Of a stretch of 64,000 bases of DNA, positions 12,901-24,900 are shown piece by piece. The DNA is taken from NCBI GenBank assembly GCA_949987565.1, contig OX465111.1:10435202-10499201 (forward strand), written 5' to 3'. Position numbers and translations under genes: made by a program. Under the pieces are notes generated by a model. It was not told the DNA's origin. It made no database searches and worked only from the letters and a program-made list of their open reading frames with translations. The first letter of the stretch is position 1. Every line of letters starts with the position of its first letter. The DNA comes from Luidia sarsii. Taxonomy: Eukaryota; Echinodermata; Asteroidea; Paxillosida; Luidiidae.

Positions 12901-15900
12901 GCCTGAGGTTTTGATCCTAGCAGGACCTTTCTCAAAGGCAGGACGGCCTTTGAGAAAGGTCCTGCTAGGATCGAAACCTCAGGCCCTCTAACTTTTAAGA
13001 TTTATGAATGGCAGGTTATTTTAGGTTTTTTTTTCGTATTTACTAAATAAAGCCTGGAGTACTATATGCTCAATACTGGCGTCAATCAATAAACCTTTGT
13101 AGGGAACCATCTATATGGTGCAATATGACAGAGGCTGGTGTACCTTGTGAATATAAGACAGATGACTGTACTGAGAAGGATCATGAGCTGCTGTGATAAG
13201 GCAGAGTGAGACTTTTGCATCACACGATGGAGATCATTCTGAAGGACAGGAACACAGAACAGAAAAGAATCAGTCACAATCGTATTAGAAATACTGACAA
13301 ATAAGGTAGAGTTGCAGATGCAAACCTTGCTTTTAAGAAGAGGCGCGACTCTGAAAAGAAACAATGGGTTCAGGATTTTGGCCAAAATGCTCCTACAGAC
13401 AGCCAGAGCAGTCAAAGCGTGTTTATCCATCAATTCATGCCACAAATTCAAGAATGTCATCAGATAAATGTTAACCATTTGGAGGACCTTTCTACATATG
13501 GGATATGCTATAGGTATGTAGGAACAGTAGGCCTACGGTCGATTTCATATCTCCAACAAATAATTCATATGCTGACTTGTGTCAAGATAAGATATCAGAT
13601 TCATATATATCTCTGCAATGTGATGCATTGGTTAGTCTGTATTCAGTATGTATGCTTAGATGATTGATACATGTATCATAGTTTTGCAGCAGGCAATCGG
13701 GCAAAGCACCAGGCGCACATTGTTAACCATCCAGTAGGGCAAACCCGTATTGAAGATACATGTATATTATAATTGTCATGGGGGAGTGTGCAATGCAATA
13801 AGGAGTTGGTCTTTCTGCCATGTTAACACTGTATATGCTCAGTGCTTGGACCATTAGTCAGCTTGGAATACATCAAAGGTACGGTAGCTCAGATGGTATT
13901 CTCAGCAGGAGCCTTTGATTTCCCAAGCTGCCCAAACTTGACCAGCAATCTGCTCTAATTAATTTGTTTTTAATGGTGAATTGCAAACCACAAGGCCCAA
14001 AGGCCACTCAGGGTGACGGCTAAGAAGGGGGGAAAGGAGAACAAATGAGGAGATCAAAGGTTAGAAAGACATCTATTAAGGCCAACCACAAGGCCCAAAA
14101 GGCCACTCAAGGTGATGGCTAAGAAGGGGGAAAGGGGAACAAACAAGGAGAAGATCAAAGGTTAGAAATACATCTATTAAGGCCAACCACAAGGCCCAAA
14201 AGGCCACTCAAGGTGATGGCTAAGAATGGGGAAAAGGAGTACAAACAAGGAGGAGATCAAAGGTTAGGAAGACATCTATTAAGGCCAACCACAAGGTCCA
14301 AAAGGCCACTCAAGGTGATGGCTAAGAATGGGGAAAGGGGAACAAACAAGGAGAAGATCAAAGGTTAGAAAGACATCTATTAAGGCCAACCACAAGGTCC
14401 AAAAGGCCACTCAAGGTGATGGCTAAGAAGGGGGGAAAGGAGAACAAACAAGGAGAAGATCAAAGGTTAGGAAGACATCTATTAAGGCCAACCACAAGGT
14501 CCAAAAGGCCACTCAAGGTGATGGCTAAGAAGGGGGGAAAGGGGAACAAACAAGGAGGAGATCAAAGGTTAGGAAGACATCTATTAAGGCCAACCACAAG
14601 GTCCAAAAAGCCACTCAAGGTGATGGCTAAGAAGGGGGGAGGAGAACAAACAAGGAGATCAAAGGTTAGGAAGACATCTATTAAGGCCAACCACAAGGCC
14701 CAAAAGGCAACTCAAGGTGATGGTGAAGAAGGGGGAAAGGGGCACAAACAAGAAGATCAAAGGTTCGGAAGACACAGATCTATTAAGGGCAACCACAAGG
14801 CCCAAAAGGCCAATCAGGGTGATGGCTAAGAAGGGGGGAAAGGAGAACTAACAAGGAGAAGATCAAAGATATCAACCCAAATCTGTGTTTGCTAAGCAAT
14901 AGGAGCCACAGTTAATAATAGATTTATGACAACCCAACCTCCTATAGTTCCTCCTAGGGTCTGCACTGGATAGCAGGAGTGTGCGATTACAATTCATTTC
15001 AGTTTCATTTCATATCACAAGTACACATCAAAAAGCAAGTCTAAAGACTAATAATATCTTATTTACAACAATTTGAAAAAAAACCTTTAAAAAGCTTTTT
15101 TTAAATAAAACCTAAAGACAAATATTAAGATTACAATGTTGAATTAAATTAAATCCCACAAAAAAAGGGGGTTGGCTTAAAAACGGAGAAATATACATGT
15201 ACAATTATCAACAAAGGGAGTAAAAAGGGAACACGCATTATAAAGTATTAGGAGGATTACTCCCAAGCATAGATGGTATGGGTGACTGCCTGTACCTCTG
15301 GCTCCTGCCTTATCACTACCTATTCTTGGGTGTGGGAGGAATGAGGTTCCTGCGACTACTTACAAACATATTTTGCAGCAGGTACTTGGCCAACCAGCAA
15401 TTGAGAAAGACAGGAACAAACAGACATCGCAGTGGAGGCCAGAAAATCTGCAACATGAGAAACACAACAAGATTCAATATGGCCAGGATTCACATTGACT
15501 TTCTGGTTTCTTACAACATTTGGATGGATTTCTTTTTGAGCCATATATACACTTATAATTATTTGACCTGAGATGGTGTAATGAGGCATCTACTCCAAAA
15601 AACCTTTTCGAGTATTACGGTGTCGAAAGCAAAAGTATTGTCAAACTGCATGTCAAAATCAATTTTGATTTGTTTGCATTTTTGGAAAGTTTATTCATCT
15701 GTCCAAAGGATTTTTTTCTTTTATTCTGTAAATATTGAACATTCGGGTGTGTTTGCACAAGTGTGTTTGCGGGTACACTGCAATCGGAGTGTCGTGTGAA
15801 TTACCTCAAACTTTAGAGCCGTTTTTTTCTCAAAACGTGGTTTCCGTGACTGTGCGTTGCCTCGTTGTATTTCTTGCTTAGTAAATTTGGATTTCGGCAA

Positions 15901-18900
15901 CATATGGAAATAATTTTGATATCATTGGAAAGCTTATGAGGTACAGTACTCTCTGCAGTGGTGGGAAAATCTCAAAAACTAAAATTTGGACAAGAATCCT
16001 CATAATGCCGTACCGGATACTATATTAAAACTTATTTTGTGAGCTATGGTGAGAAAAGGGAATGTTAATTAATCCATGAACCAAAGAATATTGATAAAAA
16101 AAAAATTCTTTCAGATATCATATCATTTTTTTTTTTAAAGTGATTCATTATTACAAAGCATTTAGTTGATTTTTTTGAAGGAGAGCAAAGTGATTGAAAT
16201 CTTCCACGCTCACTTGAAAGTAACTATTTCAATGACTTAACCACACAGCATAAATATTGAATAGGCATCAAGCATTTTATTGATGACCCTTTTTTACCAC
16301 TTACATTATGTAAATAAATAATTGTGCAAGAGGACAGTTTTGCCAGTCTATGGTAATGAATATTATATGAATATGAATAAGCAATGATAAGTCCATGAAG
16401 CCATGACAATTACCATTAACATGAAATATCCATAAGCTATGAATATACTATAGGGAGATAGTGTCAATCATATCTAGACTGAGTGTGGCAGCAGTACATG
16501 TATGACTTTGTGTAGCAAACCAAGTAATACAAGCCAAATAGGGGTGAGTCTATAGGTAATGGTTGCAAGTGATAGGCCAGTGTACTTGTATGGGAAGTTA
16601 CTGCTGAACCCTTGCACCTTTAAAATATGGAACAGAAAAAAAGGTGGACACACTCTCCATACTTACAGTGATTGCAAACGGAACTGTGTTGAGCAGCTCC
16701 AAGAAAAAGTAAATATTACATATCTGCTGAAGTATGTTGCCCTGGTGATGGAAACAAAGATAATGAGAGTATTGCATTATTAATACGAGGCCAAATTTGC
16801 AAATGGTTTGATACTTATATAGGTCCAGATACTGTATATTGACATAATTTTATAGGTAATGTGAAGACTGTATTAAGATGTCTGTGCTAATTACAATACC
16901 GGCCTTGCATACACACAAGCAAACATGACAATTTCCTGCACTGCATATGTGATGCACCCTGCAGTTTGGAAATGGCTAGACCTCACACAGGGTTGCTTTG
17001 CTGCAGGGCAATACACATCTCTGCATCATCATGCCCAATACATGTTAATATCAAGATTGCGTAAACACAAACCAACCAATGCAATTTCCTGTCCTGCCAT
17101 TGTTTGGTTTGAATGGCATAGTGGAGTCCACTGTCATGCGGGACTCATGCCCATGCAGACCTGCATACATGTACCAATGCAAGTCTTTCGTTCGTTATGG
17201 ATAGCTACACTGTGTCTTTTCACAACCACAGAATTCATATCCATCTGCTAACAGCTGAAAACAAGATGAAGCTTCCATTCCTTCGTCCAAAACAGTACAT
17301 ACACTTCTCACAAAAATTGCCAAATGATAGTTTTCCAATACATTGTGCATATCACTAATACTGTACAATAGGCCATTCTTAGTCACATGTGTGATCAAAA
17401 TAATGAACAATTGGGGAATGATACTGAGTTACTTCAAAGAGCATGGTGGATATATCAAATTGTACTCTACATACCTTAAAAATTAACATCTTAATTATTC
17501 TGAGATTGGTTTTTAGGGTCGAAGGTCAGATATGTGTGTGAGTTTGGACACACAGGTAGTTTTTTTTACATTTATGTTCATCTTGCAAAGCCTGTGAATT
17601 CTAAAGAGGTGTAATAATCATTTCTTTAACAGATGCACAACACAAAGATCTATCATGTCTATGGGTAAGAAATCGGCAATGAATAGAAATATGAATAAGA
17701 ATAGGTTTTTTTATGTATTTAATCACGTCTGGTCAGGTGTGTGACATTTTGCTTCACTTTTCAAAGAAATACCCATTGATGTCAGAAATGGGGCTGAAAT
17801 TCTTGGCAGAGCTTAAGTCTGCAAGTACCGGGGTACATAATTACCAATACAGTACACAGCCATGTGTACATTGGATATTCAACCTGAGTGTTCAGCTTTT
17901 CTGTGCCTGAGCACAAGTTGGCTAATGACCCTTGTTAAATAACTACCAATTTACCTTGCCAAAACGCACCCATGCTTGTACATTTGGCCAGAGATGTAAA
18001 TGTTTGATGTATGCTTAAACATCAATGCCAATACTGCGTAATTGTGGATTATAACTCAAACCCCTGCAATGCATTTGGTTTAAATTGAAGTATCTTGAGA
18101 AGAAAAGAAGAAGATATTTTGCCTTTTAAATTTCAGTCAAGACCATTTTGATGATGTCGTTCTTGGCAAAAGTAAACAGAAAGCCCTAGTATATGTCATA
18201 AATAAACAAACAGGATGGTTACACGCCATGCTTAATATATGCAGCCCCCAGGAAGCAGTTTGGAAGTGCAATATAAATGAGTGCCAGCCTTGGTAGAGCA
18301 AGACCTTGGACAACTGCTGACAATTGCTGCACGGCAACATGCCATGGTTACCGCCAAAGGAACCTGGGCATCAATTCGCGTTGCCATGGTATCGGCCTTA
18401 TCTCCCTGCCAACCTGCCACGCCAGTGTTCAGCGGGACAATAAAGGACCACTCAGGTGTGAGATTAATTTGTAACTTCACAGAGCGTCAGGCCTGTTGCC
18501 TATGATGAGTCAGCACAAGACCCATGGTTGTACATGCTCATCTGACTTGTTTTCACTTGTTTGTTGTCACTTTCATTTGCCCTCAACTCGGAAACCTTTA
18601 ATCATCAGAGGTTCCCTCCTTGGTTCTAACCAAGTTAGAAGCAGTATTCTCCAAGGGACCTACATGTACGTATCACCACAGAAAGGCACCTGTGTTAGAT
18701 ATTTGTCATTTTGGGGTCCTGGCATTCAGTTTGTTCTTCAATGTAAATTGTAAATAACCACTGTATTTCTAGTCAAACAGATTAATGAAACACTGACTGG
18801 GAACTTTTGAACAAATTAAAAACAAATTGACTGGACCAGGATTTGAAGCCGTGTCCTCTGGTTTTGCGTACCAGCACTCTTACCATCTGAGATACCTCAG

Positions 18901-21900
18901 ATGGAAGACGCTGATACGAAAAGCCTGAGGTTTCATGTTCAAATCCTGGTCCAGTCAAAGTTTTCTTTGCCATATTTTTTACTTCATTTCTACTTCCTTT
19001 TGTCCAAAGTCCTCAGGTCCATGCACAAACCATTTTGTCTTTGCTCTCTCCTCAATATTGATGATTGGATTAAAGTAATGGTTCAATGAGCTGCCATCGT
19101 CTAATCTGATATCAAAGCTGAAATTAACCAGTTTGACATCTACTATCACTTGAGCTGAGCAAGTCCCAAAACCCCACATGTATATATAACAAGTAGGTTC
19201 GACTGACATGATGTATGGCTGTATGGATGGAGTGTCTTACCTTGTACTGCAGGAAAAGCAGCAACAATGCCTGGAATAGTGAGATGATAGCTATGCTGAG
19301 CTGTATAGCCCATAGCACAGGGTTCCTGTTCACCCAAAAAATGGCCTCCCTGAAACAAGACAAAATGGACACAGGTTTGCTGAAAGCTGAAGTACCCGGT
19401 ACTGAAGCTAGCACCAAAGGCACCGGTCCTTGTAAACAATATACCGTAACTTATAAAGCACTCGGTGATATATATGCAAAAATGTTGCAAACTGCTTACT
19501 GACTAAAATTACGAAAAAATCAGCTAAAAATACGGTACTGTAGACTTACATTTGACTGGGCCATAGTGAATGTACATTATGCATGAGCTCCATGCAAGAG
19601 TTTTTGGTCGCATCGTGATCGATTCCAACTTCAGACATGTTAAGTTACTTTGAAAAAAGGTCCTGCTAGGATCGAAACATCATCGGGCCCTCCTAAATTC
19701 TTATATTTGGTTACTACCGGTATTTTTGGGGGGCATGGATAAGCAAAGATGAAATTGCTAAATGCACACTTTCAATTGCTCAATGCACACTTTCCTGAGA
19801 CAATGAGACAAGGCCATACTAAATAAGGAATTTATTTTGTCTTTGCCGACATCTGAGAAAATCGTGTTGACATGTCACGATATCTCTTTGTCGAGATAAA
19901 TGTCAACATAGCACATGTTGACAAAAGTAATAATCCAGTTTACATCTGTTTTCCACGTTGGGTTCGTCTCTGATTGGAGGCAAATCCAAACCATTGCCTT
20001 GCAACTTCAAAGAACATGCAAACCAGACTCTCCCCTTGTACTCTTATAATACCTTAATGACCAAATACATGTACAAACACGAAACAGATATTCACTGCAT
20101 GAATAATTTGGTGTTCAATTGGGTTCAATGGTTTCAGAAGAAGCGCTTTAATAAACTAAGAATATTCTCACTTAAGAATTGCAAACTAAGAATATGCTCA
20201 CTTATACTCACCATGATATGTCTTTCATGTATTCATCTTCAGTATTGCAACTGCAAAAAAAGCACACAATATAATTATAAAGAGTAACAGAATGGTTTGA
20301 CAATATAAGATATGTCACCATTAAGGGCTATTTAATATCTTTGCTCTAGTTTTGGTTTTGCTTCCATTTCTTGTACATTAACATCACATTAACCATTATG
20401 TGGACCAAATTTATTGCAGAATAAACATATATACATCAACGACCCCCAATTTACAGCCACTTACAGAGGGTATACCACATGTCGCCATATTCTCACTAGA
20501 ATGGTGACATTGTGTACTTTTCTGTCATCCAGCTCAGTACTATCACAACACACAAACATTGAGATGTGAAACCCTAGTCACACTGGAGGCAGAGGCAGCC
20601 ACGATGATGTCTGAATGAAAACTCATTTCATATTCCTGCATATTCAAAATAATGACATAATAAACAATCTGACAGCATTCTATGTACGTGCATATCCAAA
20701 TATATGGGCACATTCTTGTGGCCTGCCCAAATGCTTTGTTGATTGCTCAAAACCTGCTGCATTTGAAGAGAAGAAATATCAAATAAATGACATTCAAACT
20801 GTATTCTAACTGCACTCTAATCTTAAAATTTAGTGGGCCTAACGTTTCGATCCTAGCAGGACCTTTCTCAAAGGCAGAGAAAGATCTTTGCTAGAAAGGT
20901 CCTGCTAGGATCGAAACGTCAGGCCCACTATATTTTAAGATTTGCATTTTGGTTATTTTAGTCAGTAAGCAGTTTGCAACATTTTTGTATATCACCTGCA
21001 CTCTAATCTGACAGCATTCAAAGCATTCTTACAGCACTCCACCACCTTTCAAAACATTCTGTTCACAATCGAGAGAGAATTGAAATGGCTAGCCACTTCA
21101 AATTCTGCCAGAATATTATGAATGGGTCTCCAATGACCCGGAATGCACCTCCCATGCACATCAGCTGCAGCCGCAATCTATTTTGATCCGGCTGGAATGC
21201 ACTTCAATAAGCCACCAGTCAAAAGCCGGCTCGAATGCAATTGGAATGTCCCGATTGTCCCTGGAAGGAGTCTGACTGTAATTCAGTATGCCGGCCGAAT
21301 CCCATTAACATGCAGCGGGGATAGCGCTGGAACAGTCAGTCTGCCTTGAGGAGTTACCGGGTCAGCATCGCATCAGGAACTCCACCACAAGCTGTGAGCA
21401 TGGCCGAGATACGGGCACTGCAGAGCAAGAAGCTCCTGAAAAGGCCGGCTCACGTTGTCGGATACACGCCGGCACCGTCAGAGTCCGACGCTGAATACAC
21501 GGGGGAATCCCTCGCCTCCCAGATGTACGCAGCTGGCAAGCACCAGCAGCCTCCTGCGCAGTCCTCCTCCGACAACGACGACGACGACCTGTCTCTGTGC
21601 GAGGCGCCCAAGAAGCGCAAGAGGGAGCTGGTGACGGCCGACTTCACCGAGGAGCAGGAGCAGGGGATGGTGGACTGGCTCCAGGCCCCCGAGCAGGAGT
21701 GCCTGCTCAACAAGAGGCACCCCAACTACATCAAGAAGGGCCTGAAGGACGCGCTGTGGGAGCGCAAGGCCGCCGCGATCGGCAAGACCAGCGACCAGCT
21801 GAGGAAGTGGTACGCCAACATGCGATCGCGGTTTGGCAAGCTCAAGCAGACTCCCTCAGCCTTTGACCTGACCGCGAGGGACCGCTGGATCCTGCAGCAC

Positions 21901-24900
21901 TTTGAATTCCTCAGGCCCCATCTCATTGTTCAAGTCAAAAAGAGGGTGACTGCCAGCGTAAGTATCTCATTTCATTTTCTTCAACATTGTCAGTTTGATG
22001 TTGAAACTGCAGCCATTGCCCACATGTTTATGATTCTTTCTTCTTCTCTAGATGAAAGCCAAGGTCCAAGCAAGAGTGGCAGCTGCGGCAAGAGCTCCCC
22101 AGTCTGAGTTTGAGTCCGATGTCTCTGATCATCTGCTGCCTGCTGCTACTCAGTGTGATGCAGACATGTCCTTGGGGTCCAGGTTCAGGCCTGCCTATGA
22201 CCCTGAGGCCACCAGGACCGGCATTGCCGAACTGCAAAGACAGCTGCTTAACAAACTCTCTCAGGCTGAGAAGTCGCCCCTCCAACGTCAGAAGGACACC
22301 TTTGCCGACTTCATGAAGGAGGTCACCTACACCTTCCCTCTTCCCATGTGGCTCAGGTTCCAGAGTGAAGTCAGCAGTATATTGCAGGAGTACCAGTTTG
22401 AGCTTCATCAGCAGCCTCCAATGCAGACTCAGCGGGAGTAGTGACATTTACATGTATGTGACACTGTAACATTATGTGGATAGTGGTTGTATCGGATATG
22501 TGTGATCTGATTGTATTGCAGACTATACATGTATTTTGCATGTTGCATACTGTACACATAATGCATTTGAAATGTTGGAGGTGTACGGTAGATAGTGGTA
22601 TCAATTTGCTCAAATATATTTCCTATTAACATTGTGGTTGGATGAGTGATGAAATTACTGGATTTGACAGCATTTGAATGGACCATTCAGGCAGTATGCA
22701 TGCTACACTCGGGACACGTGTTACATTGAAGTATGAACATTCAAATTTCTGTACATTCTAAGTACTAAAGTAAGCTGCATTGCCATTCAACAATTGCTTC
22801 AAACCATAATTATTCATGCAATTGCATTCAGGGAGTGTTCAGACAGCACGTAAGATGAATTTGTATGGCATTTGTGGCACATTTCAACCAGACTTTGGGC
22901 GTTATTCAGGAACCAATCGAACCACACTCATAATGTATTGTACATTATAGAATATACGTGCATTGTACATTAGATAATATGACAGCATTCTGAAAATTCC
23001 TCCAGTATTCTGACTACATTCAAGCTGCATTGCAGACCTTATGCACCATGAAAGTGTAAGAAACATTCAGGATGTTTTCAAGGCTCATACTAAATATACA
23101 AAATGACATTCTTACAAAGCTGTACAAATTTTAGCCAAACAAATAGTCAAAAACTGACTGGGAACTTTGTTGAATGCTTTCAATGGTTGAATGCTTTTGA
23201 CTGGCGCCCCCACTCCGGCAAAGACTGGTTGAGTATTTGGGAAGACCACCATCTAAGGATTGGATAACACAGATAGGAAGAGTGCTGGTACGCAAAACCA
23301 GAGGTGTCAAGTTTAAATCCCGGCCCAGTAAAAGTTTTCTTTGCCATTTTTCAAAATTGAACAAGTTTTCAGTCAGTTTTTCATTCATTTTGTTTGTCAT
23401 TTGTTTGACAAAAAAATGCATCCACATTGTGATCCCCATGCTGCTGTAGCAAGATTTACAACAATTGCTGGTTTGCATCTGAGTGAAACTGGGGACATGA
23501 TCCCTAGAGATATACGGCACTTAATGGTTCATTGTCAAGAATCTTCTTTCCAACTAGATGTGCTTGATTCTTACAGACTAGTACAAGTATGACAAGGCTT
23601 TAAAAGTAAAGCATAGACAGATTTCAACTATTTTGATGTTAAATAGGGTTTGCAGTCAGACACAACATCTGTTAGGAAGTATAGTTTAGGGCCATTACAC
23701 GCTAATGGTCAGATTGAGAAGCGACTACAACCAGGCTAGCTACAAACTCCTTAATCAGAAGATTTGACAACTGAATTGACTAGATCTGCAACTGAAAAAA
23801 TTAAGTCCAAACTCAAGGCATGAAGGGACTCCAGTCATCCACCAGCCAGATATGAATAATGTGCAGTAAGCTTTAATCCTTCAAATAAGATTACCATAGA
23901 AAGGGTTGCGCATCGCTGTGGTACAGGTAAGGAGAAAGGTGATCAAAGTCACGTGATGTCTCATTGCTGGTAAACATCGCGTGACTTTGATCACCTTTTC
24001 CTAATCAGATAAATACTAAAGGTGATATACAAAAATATTGCAAACTGCTTACTGACTAAAATTACCAAAATGTAAATCTCAAAATTTAGTGGGCCTGACG
24101 TTTCGATCCTAGCAGGACCTTCCTCAAAGGCCTTTCTCTGCCTTTTGAGAAAGGTCCTGCTTGGATCAAAACGTCAAGCCCACTAAATTTTAAGACAGAT
24201 AAATACTAGATACATACCATGTGGACGCAGGAGTGGAGGCAGGCATCTGTGTGGTAACTTCATTAACTTCCATCCCTTCATAGCTGGAACTAGACAACAC
24301 AACAGGACATCAGTGCAATAATCAATCAATTTGATACACTGCACAATTCACACATAATATATGGAATGCATAAGAGAACAGAATTAATAATAATAATAAT
24401 AATAATTTATTGTTTATAGACCATTACACGGCATGTCTCAACAGTCTGTACAGATAAGATAAAACCATAATAATATTAATTACAAACTCATCAAACTCTT
24501 GACAATGTTTCTGTGCCATTTTTGTCCACATCTGTCCATGTCCTGTGTCCTTTAACCTACCATTACACAAACAACTCTTAAACATTCTCTTGCAATAGAA
24601 GTTTACAAAGCACAAATTGATCACTCCACATAAATGAATGGCACATTTTCACCAAATGAAGGCAGAAAGGAAATCAACTGATATAACTTTGGTCATTGAT
24701 GAAGCCAAGCCCAGGTACATTGTGTAGCAAGTTAATGTACTTTTAAGTTAATCTACTAGCACTATGGTAATGTTATTGAATAGAATGGATTAAGCAGAAT
24801 AGTTTGGATTTGGTCTTGTAACCAAGGACTCCGCCCAATTTCACGGCTCTGCTTACCGTAAGCGTAGAATCGGCACTTACGGAAGCAAATATTATGCGCT

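Larger units (their letters stand above)
6932..13143 (-). other. Intron 8 of the Slo2 gene
   Basis: This 6.2-kb intron holds foldback elements (7042-7214 and 12896-13043), a SINE (7797-8010), TIR elements (8358-8811 and 12212-12455), a CpG-bearing repeat-like block (about 9733-10330) and a foldback at 10937-11092. Nothing coding was recognised. Stretches at 8820-9730 and 11100-12200 look like ordinary AT-rich intron. Confidence 0.75.
20600..23100. mobile_element. Probable transposon or transposon-derived region around the MADF-type gene
   Basis: Both flanks of the gene are full of short GCATTC/GAATGC motifs. Examples are TGACAGCATTC at about 20670 and 21010, AAAGCATTCTTACAGCACTC, GGAATGCACTTCAATAAG on the left, and GACAGCATTCTGAAAATTCC and GTATTCTGACTACATTCAAG on the right. 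Such dense subterminal repeats are typical of DNA transposons. Exact ends and a target duplication could not be fixed, and no transposase frame was found in the interval. Confidence 0.45.
19350..24217 (-). other. Intron 4 of the Slo2 gene
   Basis: This intron of 4.9 kb hosts the plus-strand MADF-type gene (21400-22441) with its repeat-rich flanks, foldback copies (19471-19515, 19647-19705, 20824-20995, 24019-24195), a SINE (23175-23420) and a perfect-looking hairpin (23934-23999). Confidence 0.75.

Noticed and set aside
14416..14829. 137-codon frame with basic repeats
   Set aside because: It lies wholly in the 102-bp minisatellite and is broken by indels in other units.
13985..14870. CRISPR-like array
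   Set aside because: Direct tandem units without unique spacers, in an animal genome with introns.
20824..20995. Active hammerhead ribozyme in the foldback family
   Set aside because: CUGANGA is absent from every copy (CTTTGAG instead), so the catalytic core is incomplete. Only the GAAACGTC side is retained.
21346..21399. Upstream start for the MADF-type protein
   Set aside because: The frame is open but begins with TTG, not ATG. The first ATG in a good context is at 21400, although a spliced upstream exon is not excluded.
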